Shown: positions 1-8,547, counted from the first letter of the stretch. The stretch: DNA of 64,000 nucleotides from JBDSSS01 sp963764195 (GCA_963764195.1 CAVXRG010000008.1:1-64000); one strand, 5' to 3'. Numbers and translations are program-made. The notes: a model not told the origin generated them from the sequence alone.

Positions 1-409
1 GACACTGCCGCTATCGCGGCGATAAGACGCAGTCCGGAAACCGCCCGCGACCGGCTTCGTCGACGGCGCAGCGAGTCCTGACGTGTGGTGGGGCTTCTAA
101 AGCTCCGGTCCGGCACTCGAGGGCGCCCTCTGGAGCCGGAGCCCGATTGGATATGTCCATTCATCCTCTCCGCCGGGCTGGCGTGGATGGTACATCGCGC
201 AGGTCGGCGTATTGGGTTCCCGTGTAGGCGTTTTCAGTCCGTCGGTATCGACAGCGCTCTAGCCAGGCAGGGGTCGCCGAGCGTTGGGCCCGCATGTTCC
301 GAGCGGATCAGGACCCCGGGCATCCGTGACATGTTATTCAGTTTCGCCGCGTTGAAGAACAACGCCCGCTATTCTCAAGCAGCACAGCCCAGCTTCATTC
401 GGGGGTCCA
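1..409. other. Left edge, no gene recognised
   Basis: No reading frame here looks like a protein I recognise; the long frame running from about 85 has no family-like motifs and overlaps the start of the next gene in another frame. The composition is less GC-rich than the core-like part of the window, as in the rest of the island. The left boundary of the island is not visible and probably lies outside the window. Confidence 0.4.
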
Positions 410-1180
410 ATGGGTGTCAAGCTCCGTGTCACGGTTTCAGTCGCGGCCGTCGCCGCTCTCGCGACGCTGTGGTACGGCCCTGCGAAGTGGCTTCAACAGT
501 CCACTTGTCAGTCCGAGGCGCTCCAGGGCCTCGACGCAGTTTCCAGCAGGGTATGCGAAACCCAGTATCAAAAGGTCTCCCCAGCGATGGCTAAGCAGGC
601 AGTTTCAAACTACCTCGGGAGATCCGCAGGCGCCAAGAAGCGCAACGGCTACCAGATGTTGGCTGAGAGCGCGCGGGCCACCACAGATTTATCTCAATTC
701 GAGACCGACTGGCGCGGAACCATTTTCGCAGAATGGATCGCCCCGCCGCAATCCGTAGACGATTTATTCAATGTTTATGAGGTGCGGTACAGGGTCTACA
801 GACTTGATCCGAATTCTAGCTCGTCGGGACGGATCGATGAGTTTATGCAGGACATGCAGATCCGAACTACTGACACGCAGGACTACACGATTCTGCCGAT
901 AGGGACAATTGACCACCCAGCGGGACGGCCCGTCAAATTTCGGAGGGCAACAATAGAAACGGATGGCACGCGCTCCACCAACTATCCGAGGTCACCCAGG
1001 ACTGCGGACCCCAATATTCCGCGAGGCTCGTCGGTCCTGATGCTTTGTGATCTGAAAGCCAGTGACGGCACTTGGTGGATGCGCACTGATCTCGGGTTTG
1101 TTTTGAGCGCCGACCTGGGGCTTGCAGGGCCTGAGCCCGGGGTGGGGAGTTGTGATGATCACTTCGCGGAACCGCTGTAG
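410..1180 (+). CDS. Membrane-anchored/secreted protein with NTF2-like and SH3-like regions
   Basis: A 256-residue protein with a hydrophobic stretch at residues about 7-24, either an uncleaved anchor or a signal peptide. Residues about 55-130 look like the NTF2-like fold found outside the membrane in some actinobacterial kinases and secreted proteins. Residues about 190-240 look like a bacterial SH3 domain, with a GSSVLMLC stretch, a paired Trp (TWWMR) and a following GFVLSADL strand. Such domains usually bind cell wall or peptide ligands. ATG at 410 is preceded by a G-run at 401-405, a weak ribosome site. Codon use is unusual for the window (TTTATT-type codons), which fits acquired DNA. It is probably not part of the CBASS operon, being 480 bases upstream with a decayed integrase between. 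The domain calls are from fold-like patterns only. Confidence 0.55.
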   Translation: MGVKLRVTVSVAAVAALATLWYGPAKWLQQSTCQSEALQGLDAVSSRVCETQYQKVSPAMAKQAVSNYLGRSAGAKKRNGYQMLAESARATTDLSQFETDWRGTIFAEWIAPPQSVDDLFNVYEVRYRVYRLDPNSSSSGRIDEFMQDMQIRTTDTQDYTILPIGTIDHPAGRPVKFRRATIETDGTRSTNYPRSPRTADPNIPRGSSVLMLCDLKASDGTWWMRTDLGFVLSADLGLAGPEPGVGSCDDHFAEPL

Positions 1181-1317
1181 ATGGCGGGAGGGCAGGGCCG
1201 CGTGTCTCCAAGGACGAGGCATACGTCATCTTGATCGAGGGCCGACCCCGCGTTTGACTGTGCCGCTCACGAGAACATCCAACCGGGCTCGACCAGCGGC
1301 GGAGTGACGCCGCGAGC

Positions 1318-1416
1318 GCTCGGAGCACGGGGACGGTGACCGGCATGGTGGCCGGTTTGTTGCCCTTGCCGACCAGGTGCAGCACCCGGTGTCCGCGGAG
1401 GGTGTCGGCGTAGCAC
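1318..1416 (-). pseudogene. Tyrosine recombinase (phage-type integrase) fragment
   Basis: On the minus strand one frame reads RGHRVLHLVGKGNKPATMP, followed by an Ala/Leu/Val-rich stretch. This matches the catalytic-domain core of XerC/D-like integrases, where an RGH-type segment and a GKG(N/G)K strand with its active-site Lys precede a Pro-rich turn. The match covers only about 33 codons; neither the C-terminal HxxR box nor the Tyr is visible in any frame nearby. It is therefore a remnant of a mobile-element integrase. Its place in the island supports horizontal acquisition. Confidence 0.6.
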
Positions 1417-1662
1417 CCCCGACCTGTCCTTTGCGGTAATCGTCACCGCCGACGAAGTCTGAACTGACATCATTGGTCGCCTGACGTTCGACGGCGTAGC
1501 TGCGTCGCCGTTCCTGTGCTGGTTGTGGCTCGCGTCACACGTGACGATTTCGGGGAACGGCTGGGTGACGACAGCTGCGGCGCCCGAGAGTGTCGGTGGT
1601 CGTCCCTATCGTTAGAGCAATCCGACAGTGTGACCCGAAGGGTCCCGAGCAGAAGGACCCGA

Positions 1663-2631
1663 ATGGCGATCCTGACCAGCAAGTTTAAAGACGCGCTCAC
1701 CCGCATCGAGCCGTCCGCCGCCGACATCAAGAACGCACCCCTCGCGCACAATGAGGTCCGCGACGCCCTCGCCGCCGCGTCCGGCCTCGACGACTGGGGT
1801 GTGAAGCCGATCCTGATCGGCTCGTATGCACGCAGTGTCGCCATCCGACGGGTGAAGGACGTGGACGTGTTCTGTCGCATGTACGACATCGACGGCGACG
1901 TTCAGCCCGTCACCGTGCTCAACAGGTTCTACAAGGCGCTTGAAGACGCCTTCGGGAGCGCCCGAGTGACCCGGAACGCTCGCTCGTTCAAGGTCACGTT
2001 CCCTGAGTACGACGACCTCCATGTCGACGCCGTCCCCGCCCGGGAGAAATGGGACGGAACGTGGGAGATCCCGACCAGGGATGGCGAGTGGCAGCCCACG
2101 AACCCGCTGAACGTCAACGAATTGACCACGGCGATGAACAAGGACCGCAACGGCATGTACGTGCCGACCGTGAAGTTGGCCCGGCAGGCCCGCCGTGCCA
2201 TCAACGACGCACGCCCGGGCGGATTCTTCGTAGAGATGTGCCTCTACAATGCGTTCCTCAAGGGGGAGGTCGACACCGCGAGCCATGCCCTCGCGTTTGT
2301 AACCGCGCTTGAAGCCATCGCTGACTACCTAGACGCGAAGGTGGGCTGGGGCAAGGAACTCCCGGACCCGTCCCGGCCCGGCTACAACATGTTTTTCCGC
2401 GCCACGGACAAGCAGTGGGAGACTGCACGAGACAAGTTCCGGGCGGCTGCAACCAGGGCCCGCGACGCCTACAAGAACGATGACGAGCACGAAGCCGCGA
2501 ATGCATTCCGGGGACTCCTGGGCGTCAACGGCGACGGCGACGACGTGTTCCCCGAGGTCCCCAGGACCGCGGCGCGACTGATCACGCCGGGTGCCCACAA
2601 CGTTCCTGCCGGAGACCGTCGCTTCGGATGA
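1663..2631 (+). CDS. CBASS CD-NTase (cyclic oligonucleotide synthase)
   Basis: A 322-residue cGAS/DncV-like nucleotidyltransferase, the sensor-synthase of CBASS. It would make a cyclic di- or trinucleotide second messenger in infected cells. Visible motifs: GSYARSV at 53-59, the metal-binding pair in DVDVF (Asp66, Asp68) and a third acidic residue in HVDAV (Asp122), the classic Pol-beta-like triad. The frame is open further upstream, but ATG 1663 is chosen because AGAAGGA lies just before it and the upstream translation is unlike the family. The protein ends in Gly (RRFG), the kind of C-terminus that Cap2 activates and conjugates. The TGA overlaps the next start as ATGA. Product identity cannot be read from sequence; the SAVED effector downstream makes a cyclic trinucleotide likely. 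Confidence 0.9.
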   Translation: MAILTSKFKDALTRIEPSAADIKNAPLAHNEVRDALAAASGLDDWGVKPILIGSYARSVAIRRVKDVDVFCRMYDIDGDVQPVTVLNRFYKALEDAFGSARVTRNARSFKVTFPEYDDLHVDAVPAREKWDGTWEIPTRDGEWQPTNPLNVNELTTAMNKDRNGMYVPTVKLARQARRAINDARPGGFFVEMCLYNAFLKGEVDTASHALAFVTALEAIADYLDAKVGWGKELPDPSRPGYNMFFRATDKQWETARDKFRAAATRARDAYKNDDEHEAANAFRGLLGVNGDGDDVFPEVPRTAARLITPGAHNVPAGDRRFG

Positions 2632-4067
2632 CCGACTGGACAGACAGCATCGGCGCAACCCGATCCCGGTTCATCGAACAGCTCGAACAGCGTGGCGTCA
2701 TCGCACAAGATGACGCCACCCTGTCCGGTTCTGTTCCCACAGCCGCCGGACCTCAGCAGGTTCGCATAGTCCTGCGAGATGAGTTCCCGTTCCGCGCTCC
2801 GAAGGTCTACCCCAGCGACGAATTCCCTCGGTCGTGGCACCGCGAACCCGATGGCGCCATGTGCCTATACGGCGAAGACCGCGAGGAACGACTTCCATGG
2901 CTCGGGCCGGATGACTTAGTCGCCATGATCAGCCGCTGGTTTGACGAATCAGCAGCCGGATGGCCCAAGGACGCACCCGTCCTCGACCTCAACGCCTACT
3001 TCAAACGCTCCGACGAGCCCCGGCTCATCGTTTGTGGAGACCTCACCGGCCTGACCTACGTGAAGTTCGCAGCCGGTAAGACCTCGCTCACCGTCATTGG
3101 CCCTACCACCGCCTCCCGTCGAGCGAACCGGCGAAGCCCCGTGAAGGGCCGTCGGCAGGTCGGGTACGTCCTCGACATCGGGGCAACCGCCGAACCTCCG
3201 ACTACGTGGACCGACATCCTCAGCCGCCTCGACGAAAACACAGCCCGCGAAGTCGATCGCGCCGCCAGGAACGGCGACATCGGATACGCCCTCGTCCAAT
3301 ACGAACGCGACAGACACCAGGGACTCCTCGCCCTCGCCCTCACGGGCACCGCCGACGGTGAGGTCGACGCTCGGTGGGCCGACGTCGCCAGCTCCCAGTT
3401 TGCAGACTTGACACTGCGCGCCGGAACACAACAGGAGGTCCTACGGACCAAGCACGTCCTCGTGCTCGGTGCCGGAGCGCTCGGGTCCCACGTCTGCGAC
3501 TCGCTCGCCAGAGCAGGACTCGGACAACTCACCATCCGCGACCACGGCACCGTCGAACCCGGCAACCTCGTCCGACACATCGCCACCGACCTACACATTG
3601 GCCGGCCGAAGCCCCACGCTGTGAAAGACATCGTCGAAAGCCGGTCGTTCAACCTGACAGAAGTGCGTCCCGTCGCTGACAGCCTCAACAACCCGCGCGA
3701 AGTACCTGACCTGCTGCAGGCCTACGACCTCGTGATCGATGCGACCGCCAGCGGAAGCGTCACAGCCATGCTCAAGCATGCCGCCGAGACATTCGGGGAA
3801 CGCTTCATCTCCGCCTGCCTCCAAGAGAATGGAGCCGTGGTCCGCGTCGACGTCATCCCGACCCTCGACGGACAACCCACCTCAGATCCGGTCACGCCAT
3901 CATGTGGCCACTCCGCCGTCGGTTACGCCACCGGTTGCGGAGACCCTGTGTCCCTGACCCCGCATTACGCCGTTGTTGAAGCAGCCGCCCTTACCGCACG
4001 CCACGCCATCGGCCTTCTCCTCGGTCAGCCCGTCAACGTGACGGGGATCCTTAATGACTACCGATGA
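2628..4067 (+). CDS. cap2: Cap2, E2-E1 ubiquitin-transferase-like fusion of type II CBASS
   Basis: A 479-residue protein that, in type II CBASS, forms a thioester with the CD-NTase C-terminus and conjugates it to targets, priming signalling. The N-terminal E2-like domain (about 1-130) has the tract WHREPDGAMCLY with the likely E2 cysteine at 79. The C-terminal ThiF/E1 adenylation domain (about 270-479) starts with the nucleotide-binding loop GAGALGS at 281-287, followed by RDHGTVEPGNLVRH and a DLVIDATAS strand (about 367-374). Candidate E1 catalytic cysteines are 397, 426 and 437; I cannot choose among them. The start overlaps the CD-NTase stop (ATGA) and the stop overlaps cap3 by 14 bases, so the four genes should be one transcript with coupled translation. 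Confidence 0.9.
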   Translation: MTDWTDSIGATRSRFIEQLEQRGVIAQDDATLSGSVPTAAGPQQVRIVLRDEFPFRAPKVYPSDEFPRSWHREPDGAMCLYGEDREERLPWLGPDDLVAMISRWFDESAAGWPKDAPVLDLNAYFKRSDEPRLIVCGDLTGLTYVKFAAGKTSLTVIGPTTASRRANRRSPVKGRRQVGYVLDIGATAEPPTTWTDILSRLDENTAREVDRAARNGDIGYALVQYERDRHQGLLALALTGTADGEVDARWADVASSQFADLTLRAGTQQEVLRTKHVLVLGAGALGSHVCDSLARAGLGQLTIRDHGTVEPGNLVRHIATDLHIGRPKPHAVKDIVESRSFNLTEVRPVADSLNNPREVPDLLQAYDLVIDATASGSVTAMLKHAAETFGERFISACLQENGAVVRVDVIPTLDGQPTSDPVTPSCGHSAVGYATGCGDPVSLTPHYAVVEAAALTARHAIGLLLGQPVNVTGILNDYR

Positions 4068-4539
4068 ACAGACCGTCACGCCTCGGCTCCAACTCGCCGC
4101 GACAGCTCTCAGCAACGGCTCCGAGTTGGCTCGGGCAGCGCTGCCCCGAGAAACCGGCGGCATCCTCGTCGGTTGGCACGAAGACGACACCGTTGTAGTC
4201 ACCGACGTTCTGCCCGTTCCCGACAAGCGAGCCGGTGGACATCACTACAGCCGCAACCACAAGCGCGCCCAACGCGTCCTCGACCAGCACCGGAAGCAGA
4301 CCGCCGACAAGAACGTCGGATACGTCGGCGAATGGCACAGTCACCCTGCCCCGCAGCCACCGTCGCACATCGACCTGAACAGCCTCGCCGAGCTCACAGA
4401 AGTCACCGTTCATACAGTCGCGCTCGTTGTCTTCGCGGTTCACCCGGATGGCGCAGTCAGCCCCGTGGGAGCAGCCGGTCGCCGCCACGGACGCACCGTC
4501 ACGATCCAGGAACTCGTCGTCGAAAGCGAATTCTCATGA
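4054..4539 (+). CDS. cap3: Cap3, JAB/JAMM isopeptidase of type II CBASS
   Basis: A 161-residue JAMM-family zinc protease. In type II CBASS it cuts the CD-NTase-target bond made by Cap2, restraining the system. The active site is complete: Glu33 in RETGG, the zinc ligands in EWHSHP (His95, His97) and a Ser-x-x-Asp in PSHID (Ser104, Asp107). The ATG lies 14 bases inside the end of cap2, and the stop shares bases with the next start. Length is normal for a single-domain Cap3. Confidence 0.9.
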   Translation: MTTDEQTVTPRLQLAATALSNGSELARAALPRETGGILVGWHEDDTVVVTDVLPVPDKRAGGHHYSRNHKRAQRVLDQHRKQTADKNVGYVGEWHSHPAPQPPSHIDLNSLAELTEVTVHTVALVVFAVHPDGAVSPVGAAGRRHGRTVTIQELVVESEFS

Positions 4540-5795
4540 CCATCAACCAGACCGATCCAATCTTCATCTCTTACCGCCACAGTGACGGCCTAGATACATG
4601 CGCTGAACTCGCTTGGATTCTCCGAGCTTCCGGTCTGCCCGTTTGGCGGGACCGCGACGATCTCCCGCCCGGCGACACCGAACAACGTCTCGACCAAGCC
4701 ATGGGCGATGGCTTGAGCGGCGCCGTCCTCGTCATCACGCCCGACGTCGAGAAGAGCGAAGTCGTCCAGGACGTCGAATCGCCTCGACTGATCGAATTCC
4801 ACCAACAACACCCGGAGTTCACGCTCGGCATCGTCAACGCCGTGGAGCGCGTGCCCGGCAAGATTGACTACACGGCACCCGACCGGGTCCTCCTCAAACG
4901 CCCGGGAACGCTCTCGGGCGTGGACCAGAGCGAAGTCAGTAGGGGCGGAATGGTCGGGCTGGCAAAGGGCATGGTTCTCCAGAGGATCGCGAACCGCCGC
5001 GCTAGGGGCGTCTACGACGACAACCCATTCACCATCTCGGTGCAGACTCGGAACACGCCACAGGTCTACGATCGCACAGGTGCCGACCTCGACATTCGCC
5101 TCCAGCCCGGGAGCGACGAACGCCTCCCCAGCCCGCGCGGCCTTCGTGACCTCGCCGACACCATCGGGAATCTCCCGACCGCCGCCACCCGAGCAGCCTC
5201 CCAACGGGTTCGCGTTGAAGGCGGTGCACACCTTGCCGTCGCTTTGGCTCTAGGTGCCGCGCTACCAGAGACCCGCGTCGGACACGTCGACGTCACGGAC
5301 ACTTTCGGCAGCACATGGTCAAGCGATGCGGGGAACAACGAAGCATTCGTTTCCGCCACATCTGACTGGACGAACCAAACGCCGCCAGCCGGACGACGAA
5401 CCGTGGCCGTCTACGTGGACCTCACCCCACCCCGCTCTGACGCTGCTTTCAAGCGGTATCTCGACGAGCAAGGGAGCGACCTCGCGGCGTGGGCCCACTT
5501 CGTCCCCGCTCAAGAAGGTCGACTCAACCCCAACGACGCGGGTGCGCTAGCTCGTGAGGTCGCGGACCACATGCGACGACTTTCGGCGAAGCACGACAAC
5601 GCTGACGTCCATGTCCTGCTGCACTGTCCGTTCGGTGTCGCCGTCCTCGTGGGCAGGCTCACCAATACGCTGCGCATGACCGCCTTCGAATGGGCTCCGG
5701 CTGACCCCAGCGATGGTGACCACAGACCGCGCTACGTGCCTGTCATCGACCTCGTCACTTCAGCGCCAGCAGGTGTCATCACGAAGGTCTACTAG
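4536..5795 (+). CDS. TIR-SAVED CBASS effector (predicted NAD+ hydrolase)
   Basis: A 419-residue effector. The N-terminal TIR domain (about 1-135) has PIFISYRHSD at 8-17, LPVWRDRDDLPPG (34-46), AVLVITPD (63-70) and a candidate catalytic Glu at about 81. The C-terminal SAVED domain (about 200-419) has a HLAVALALGAALP strand, a long Rossmann-like half and VHVLLHCPFGVAVLVGR near 360, matching the CARF-derived SAVED fold that binds cyclic oligonucleotides. In characterised TIR-SAVED proteins a cyclic tri-adenylate makes SAVED polymerise and the TIR domains destroy NAD+, stopping growth of infected cells. ATG 4536 overlaps the cap3 stop (ATGA). The frame is open upstream, but that part is the antisense-like reading of cap3. 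Confidence 0.9.
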   Translation: MTINQTDPIFISYRHSDGLDTCAELAWILRASGLPVWRDRDDLPPGDTEQRLDQAMGDGLSGAVLVITPDVEKSEVVQDVESPRLIEFHQQHPEFTLGIVNAVERVPGKIDYTAPDRVLLKRPGTLSGVDQSEVSRGGMVGLAKGMVLQRIANRRARGVYDDNPFTISVQTRNTPQVYDRTGADLDIRLQPGSDERLPSPRGLRDLADTIGNLPTAATRAASQRVRVEGGAHLAVALALGAALPETRVGHVDVTDTFGSTWSSDAGNNEAFVSATSDWTNQTPPAGRRTVAVYVDLTPPRSDAAFKRYLDEQGSDLAAWAHFVPAQEGRLNPNDAGALAREVADHMRRLSAKHDNADVHVLLHCPFGVAVLVGRLTNTLRMTAFEWAPADPSDGDHRPRYVPVIDLVTSAPAGVITKVY

Positions 5796-6420
5796 CCAAG
5801 CACGGTTCCCTCAACCTGGACCCGGACCACGCTGCGATGGGGGCTGCTGCACGAACTGGTCAGGTAGCCGGAGGCGATGAAAAGCACTACAGCGGGGCGC
5901 TCGGCCGTTGCCCAAGCCAAAGTGCTCTGGAGGGCGTCGGGCGTTAGACAGCATCGGATCCCCCTGATTCGATGGCTACCAGCGCGTTCCAGCGACGCGC
6001 TAAAGCCATAGTGCACGCCAGAACCCTACGCGGTCAGAGACCGCCGACTCGCCCATTCCGCTTTTGGAGGCTACTTCCCAAGTTCCACGAACCGCTGTCA
6101 CCACGACCACGCGGCATCAGCCCAACCCGAACGCTCGGGGACCTTGCGGTGCGCCCCTAGTGGGCGGTGTGACGCTGGTGTTCTCCTCATCACTGGCTGG
6201 GCTGTCGGAGGGAGAACCCCATCCTGATCGGCAGCTTTGTGGTGGCTCACCACCCGGTGCTTCGGTCCACTGTGGCGCGACCTCTGCGGGCGGGTCATCC
6301 TGCGGGGGCGCCTCGGGTACCTGAGTCGGCCCGCAACTCACCATCCGTTGCGCCATCTGCAAAACCAAGCTGCGCTCACCTGCAGCGACATCGTCTCGAC
6401 CCACCGCGGGGCCAGCAGGT

Positions 6421-6432
6421 GACACCCGCTTT
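6421..6432. repeat. 12-base copy of tRNA-Arg sequence (possible attachment-site trace)
   Basis: The bases GACACCCGCTTT occur here and again at 6537-6548 inside the tRNA-Arg gene, near the anticodon arm. Integrases that target tRNA genes leave partial tRNA copies at island ends. The match is short and does not extend on either side, so chance is a real alternative. Confidence 0.25.
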
Positions 6433-6443
6433 CCGGCGCCGTG

Positions 6444-6482
6444 ATCACCCGGCTTCGGCGGGCCGGGCTGTCACCGGGTGAT
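6444..6482 (-). terminator. Hairpin 3' of tRNA-Arg
   Basis: ATCACCCGG at 6444-6452 pairs with CCGGGTGAT at 6474-6482. It sits 27 bases past the 3' end of the minus-strand tRNA, where a terminator is expected. There is no T-run after it, though many actinobacterial terminators lack one. Confidence 0.35.
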
Positions 6483-6508
6483 GGTGGTTGGTTGCGGCTG
6501 GTGCTGGC

Positions 6509-6584
6509 TGGTGCCCCCGGCAGGATTCGAACCTGCGACACCCGCTTTAGGAGAGCGGTGCTCTATCCCCTGAGCTACGAGGGC
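6509..6584 (-). tRNA. tRNA-Arg (anticodon CCT)
   Basis: On the minus strand the gene runs GCCCTCG...CGGGGGC with a seven-pair acceptor stem (one G-U), discriminator A and an encoded CCA. The anticodon loop is CTCCTAA, giving anticodon CCT, which reads AGG. The T arm contains GGTTCGAATCC. The 3' end faces the CBASS island, the usual geometry for a tRNA used as an integration site. Confidence 0.95.
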
Positions 6585-7067
6585 GGGGACTGCTGAGCCG
6601 ATCAGCGAAAGCCTTGTCTGAAGCGAACCGTGTCACCCTCTCCATCTCTTGGGCCGCCGGTGCGGTCAACGGGGGAGACGTTACTCGACACCGTGCAAGA
6701 TTCGAAAAGGATGCGACGCGCATCGCAGGGGCGGGGCGAAGTGGCTGGAATCTCTGTGACCGGACCAGTCGGCGGCGCAGCGGTCCTGCGGTCCCGCGGG
6801 CCAGCGCCGGCGCAGACTGACCACAGCCGGCTGGCCTGGCCCTCGGCTCTGGTCCATCCGACTCCTCCCGGTCGCTCGCCGACACGGTGCGGGGAAAGGG
6901 TGAGGGTTCCTGCGCGATATTTCGTCCTCACCCTTCCCTCCCGGCTCGGCGCCTCCCCCGTGTCGCGCCGATCTCCTGCCTCACCGGCGGCAGCGCAGAC
7001 GCACAACCGGCTGGCCCGGCCACACCGCGACCATGTCCACCCGGACCTTGCTCGCGGGAAGGCGGGG
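6585..7067. other. Intergenic, no gene recognised
   Basis: Upstream of the tRNA and downstream of the molybdoenzyme gene. Frames here are open only because of high GC, and none looks like a protein. It contains an inverted repeat at 6897-6936, annotated separately. Short similar phrases (GCGCAGAC, then CCGGCTGGCC) occur twice, near 6812 and 6993. Confidence 0.4.
6897..6936 (-). terminator. Hairpin downstream of the sulfite-oxidase-type gene
   Basis: AAGGGTGAGG at 6897-6906 pairs perfectly with CCTCACCCTT at 6927-6936, leaving a 20-base loop. It lies about 130 bases past the stop of the minus-strand molybdoenzyme gene. Terminator function is inferred from position only. Confidence 0.35.
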
Positions 7068-8393
7068 CTACGGGAGGACGATCGCGCGGGTGATGTGCTG
7101 GTTCGCCTCCCAGTACGTACGGCGGTCAGCGATGACGGGGTCATCGGGTGCCGGCTGGATCCGTCCATGCGTGTCGATGGCGCGCGACGCGACCGTGTGG
7201 CGCCCCCGGCGGGCATGGCCCCAGTCGTAGGTCCAGAACGTCCACGCGAGACCTTGACGTGGGCAGTCGCGAGCGTCGGCCTTGACCACGTGGGCCTCTC
7301 GCCAGGCGCCGCCGTCGATGGAGACCTCGACGCGGTCGATGGCGCCGCCCCACGCCACTCCGATGACCCGGTATTTCTTGTGGGCCCCCGTTCCGCTCCG
7401 GGTGACCTTGGCGGGTGCCGACTTGAGCCGGAATGCGCCAACGGTCTCGAAGGTCCAGGTCACCTTGCCCGAGACGTCCGTTTCCTCGCGGAAAGTGACG
7501 TAGTCCCTGGCCATGAACCGCCCGGCGAACCGGTGGGCGATCACCTCGATGCGAGAGAGCCATTTCACGTTTGCCACTCCATACGTGCCGGGGGCGATGA
7601 GACGTACCGGGAAGCCGTGTTCGAGGGGCAGCGGCCCGTTGTTCATGTCGTAGCACAGCAGGTTGCCGCCCGCCATCGCCGCGTCGAGAGTCATGCTGCG
7701 CGCAAAATGCTCCGTGATGGTGATGTCCCAGCGGGTCGGGTTGTCCGGGTCAGGAGTTCCGGTCCCGGTGGTGCCCGGGCTGATGACCCCGGAGTTGTCG
7801 CGGATGGTGACCGGGCCGGCGTCAGCGCCCCAGAAGACGACCTCGGAGGCGGAGCTGAGTGGCTTCGCGCTTTTCAAGATCGGCGCCAGCGCGGAGCCGC
7901 CCCACACCGCGTTGCCGACACCGCCCGTGAAGATGGGGAAGCCGTTGTTGCCCGAGCACTCCAGGGTGAACTCCACCCGCTTGCGGGGGCGTGACTTCAC
8001 GGCGGCGAGCGAGAGTGACTCCGGGTGTCCGACGAGGCCCCCGATATCGAGTCGCCAGGTGCGGGGGTCGATCACCGGGTGGTTGTAGTGGCTGACGAAG
8101 AAGAAGTTGTGGGCGGGAGTCAGGCGCGTGGAGAGGTCTTCCCAGACCTGTTGCTTGCCGACGCCGTTGCCCGGGGGGAAGGGGGGCGGTTGGTCCGCCC
8201 AGAGGAGTACTTTGTCGTCGGGATGACCAGGGTAGGTCTCGGGTGGATCTCCGTGACTTCGCAGCCAAGGCACCGAGTCTGCGCTCCCGGCGCCGAGGGC
8301 CCCGGCGGATCCTGAGACCTGCAAAACTGACATTCCTGCGGCGGCCGTTCCTCCGGCCAGAAGGCCGCGGCGAGTGATGGACGGTGTGGCCAT
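7068..8393 (-). CDS. Tat-exported sulfite-oxidase-family molybdopterin protein
   Basis: A 441-residue protein with a Tat signal (TRRGLLAGG at 7-15, then a hydrophobic Ala/Gly stretch), so it is exported folded with its cofactor. The oxidoreductase molybdopterin-binding domain covers about 85-300; TLECSGNNG holds the cysteine expected to bind molybdenum (Cys146). A C-terminal Mo-co dimerisation/Ig-like domain follows (about 310-425: RVIGVAWGGAIDRVEVSIDGG). Families of this kind oxidise sulfite or reduce methionine sulfoxides; the substrate here cannot be told. AAGGAG lies just before the ATG, and a TAGCGT hexamer lies about 25 bases further up. The moeA/moaC/moaB genes at 20.9-24.6 kb would supply its cofactor. 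Confidence 0.85.
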   Translation of the reverse strand: MATPSITRRGLLAGGTAAAGMSVLQVSGSAGALGAGSADSVPWLRSHGDPPETYPGHPDDKVLLWADQPPPFPPGNGVGKQQVWEDLSTRLTPAHNFFFVSHYNHPVIDPRTWRLDIGGLVGHPESLSLAAVKSRPRKRVEFTLECSGNNGFPIFTGGVGNAVWGGSALAPILKSAKPLSSASEVVFWGADAGPVTIRDNSGVISPGTTGTGTPDPDNPTRWDITITEHFARSMTLDAAMAGGNLLCYDMNNGPLPLEHGFPVRLIAPGTYGVANVKWLSRIEVIAHRFAGRFMARDYVTFREETDVSGKVTWTFETVGAFRLKSAPAKVTRSGTGAHKKYRVIGVAWGGAIDRVEVSIDGGAWREAHVVKADARDCPRQGLAWTFWTYDWGHARRGRHTVASRAIDTHGRIQPAPDDPVIADRRTYWEANQHITRAIVLP

Positions 8394-8535
8394 GATGGGC
8401 TCCTTTCGAATCTTTCAACGCTACGCCGACCTCGTCGCCGCCGGCACCCCTTCAGCGTCCGTGATCGGGGTTCTCTGGCCGAGCTCACCCGGTCGTGTCC
8501 GGTCTGTCGGGTCCTGACCACTCACGGACATTCGT

Positions 8536-8541
8536 TAGCCT
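8536..8541 (+). promoter_or_regulatory. TAGCCT -10 hexamer, leaderless start
   Basis: Six bases separate it from ATG 8548, so transcription should begin at the start codon. Confidence 0.55.
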
Positions 8542-8547
8542 GCAGGG

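Larger units (their letters stand above)
5796..6508. other. Non-coding or decayed end of the island
   Basis: About 700 bases between the TIR-SAVED stop and the tRNA. Several short frames exist on both strands, but none shows a recognisable motif, a convincing ribosome site or the codon pattern of the neighbours. I read it as decayed or non-coding element DNA. It ends in a GC-rich hairpin and a 12-base match to the tRNA. Confidence 0.45.

Noticed and set aside
85..594. Open frame at the left edge
   Set aside because: No family-like content, and it overlaps the better supported gene at 410 in another frame.
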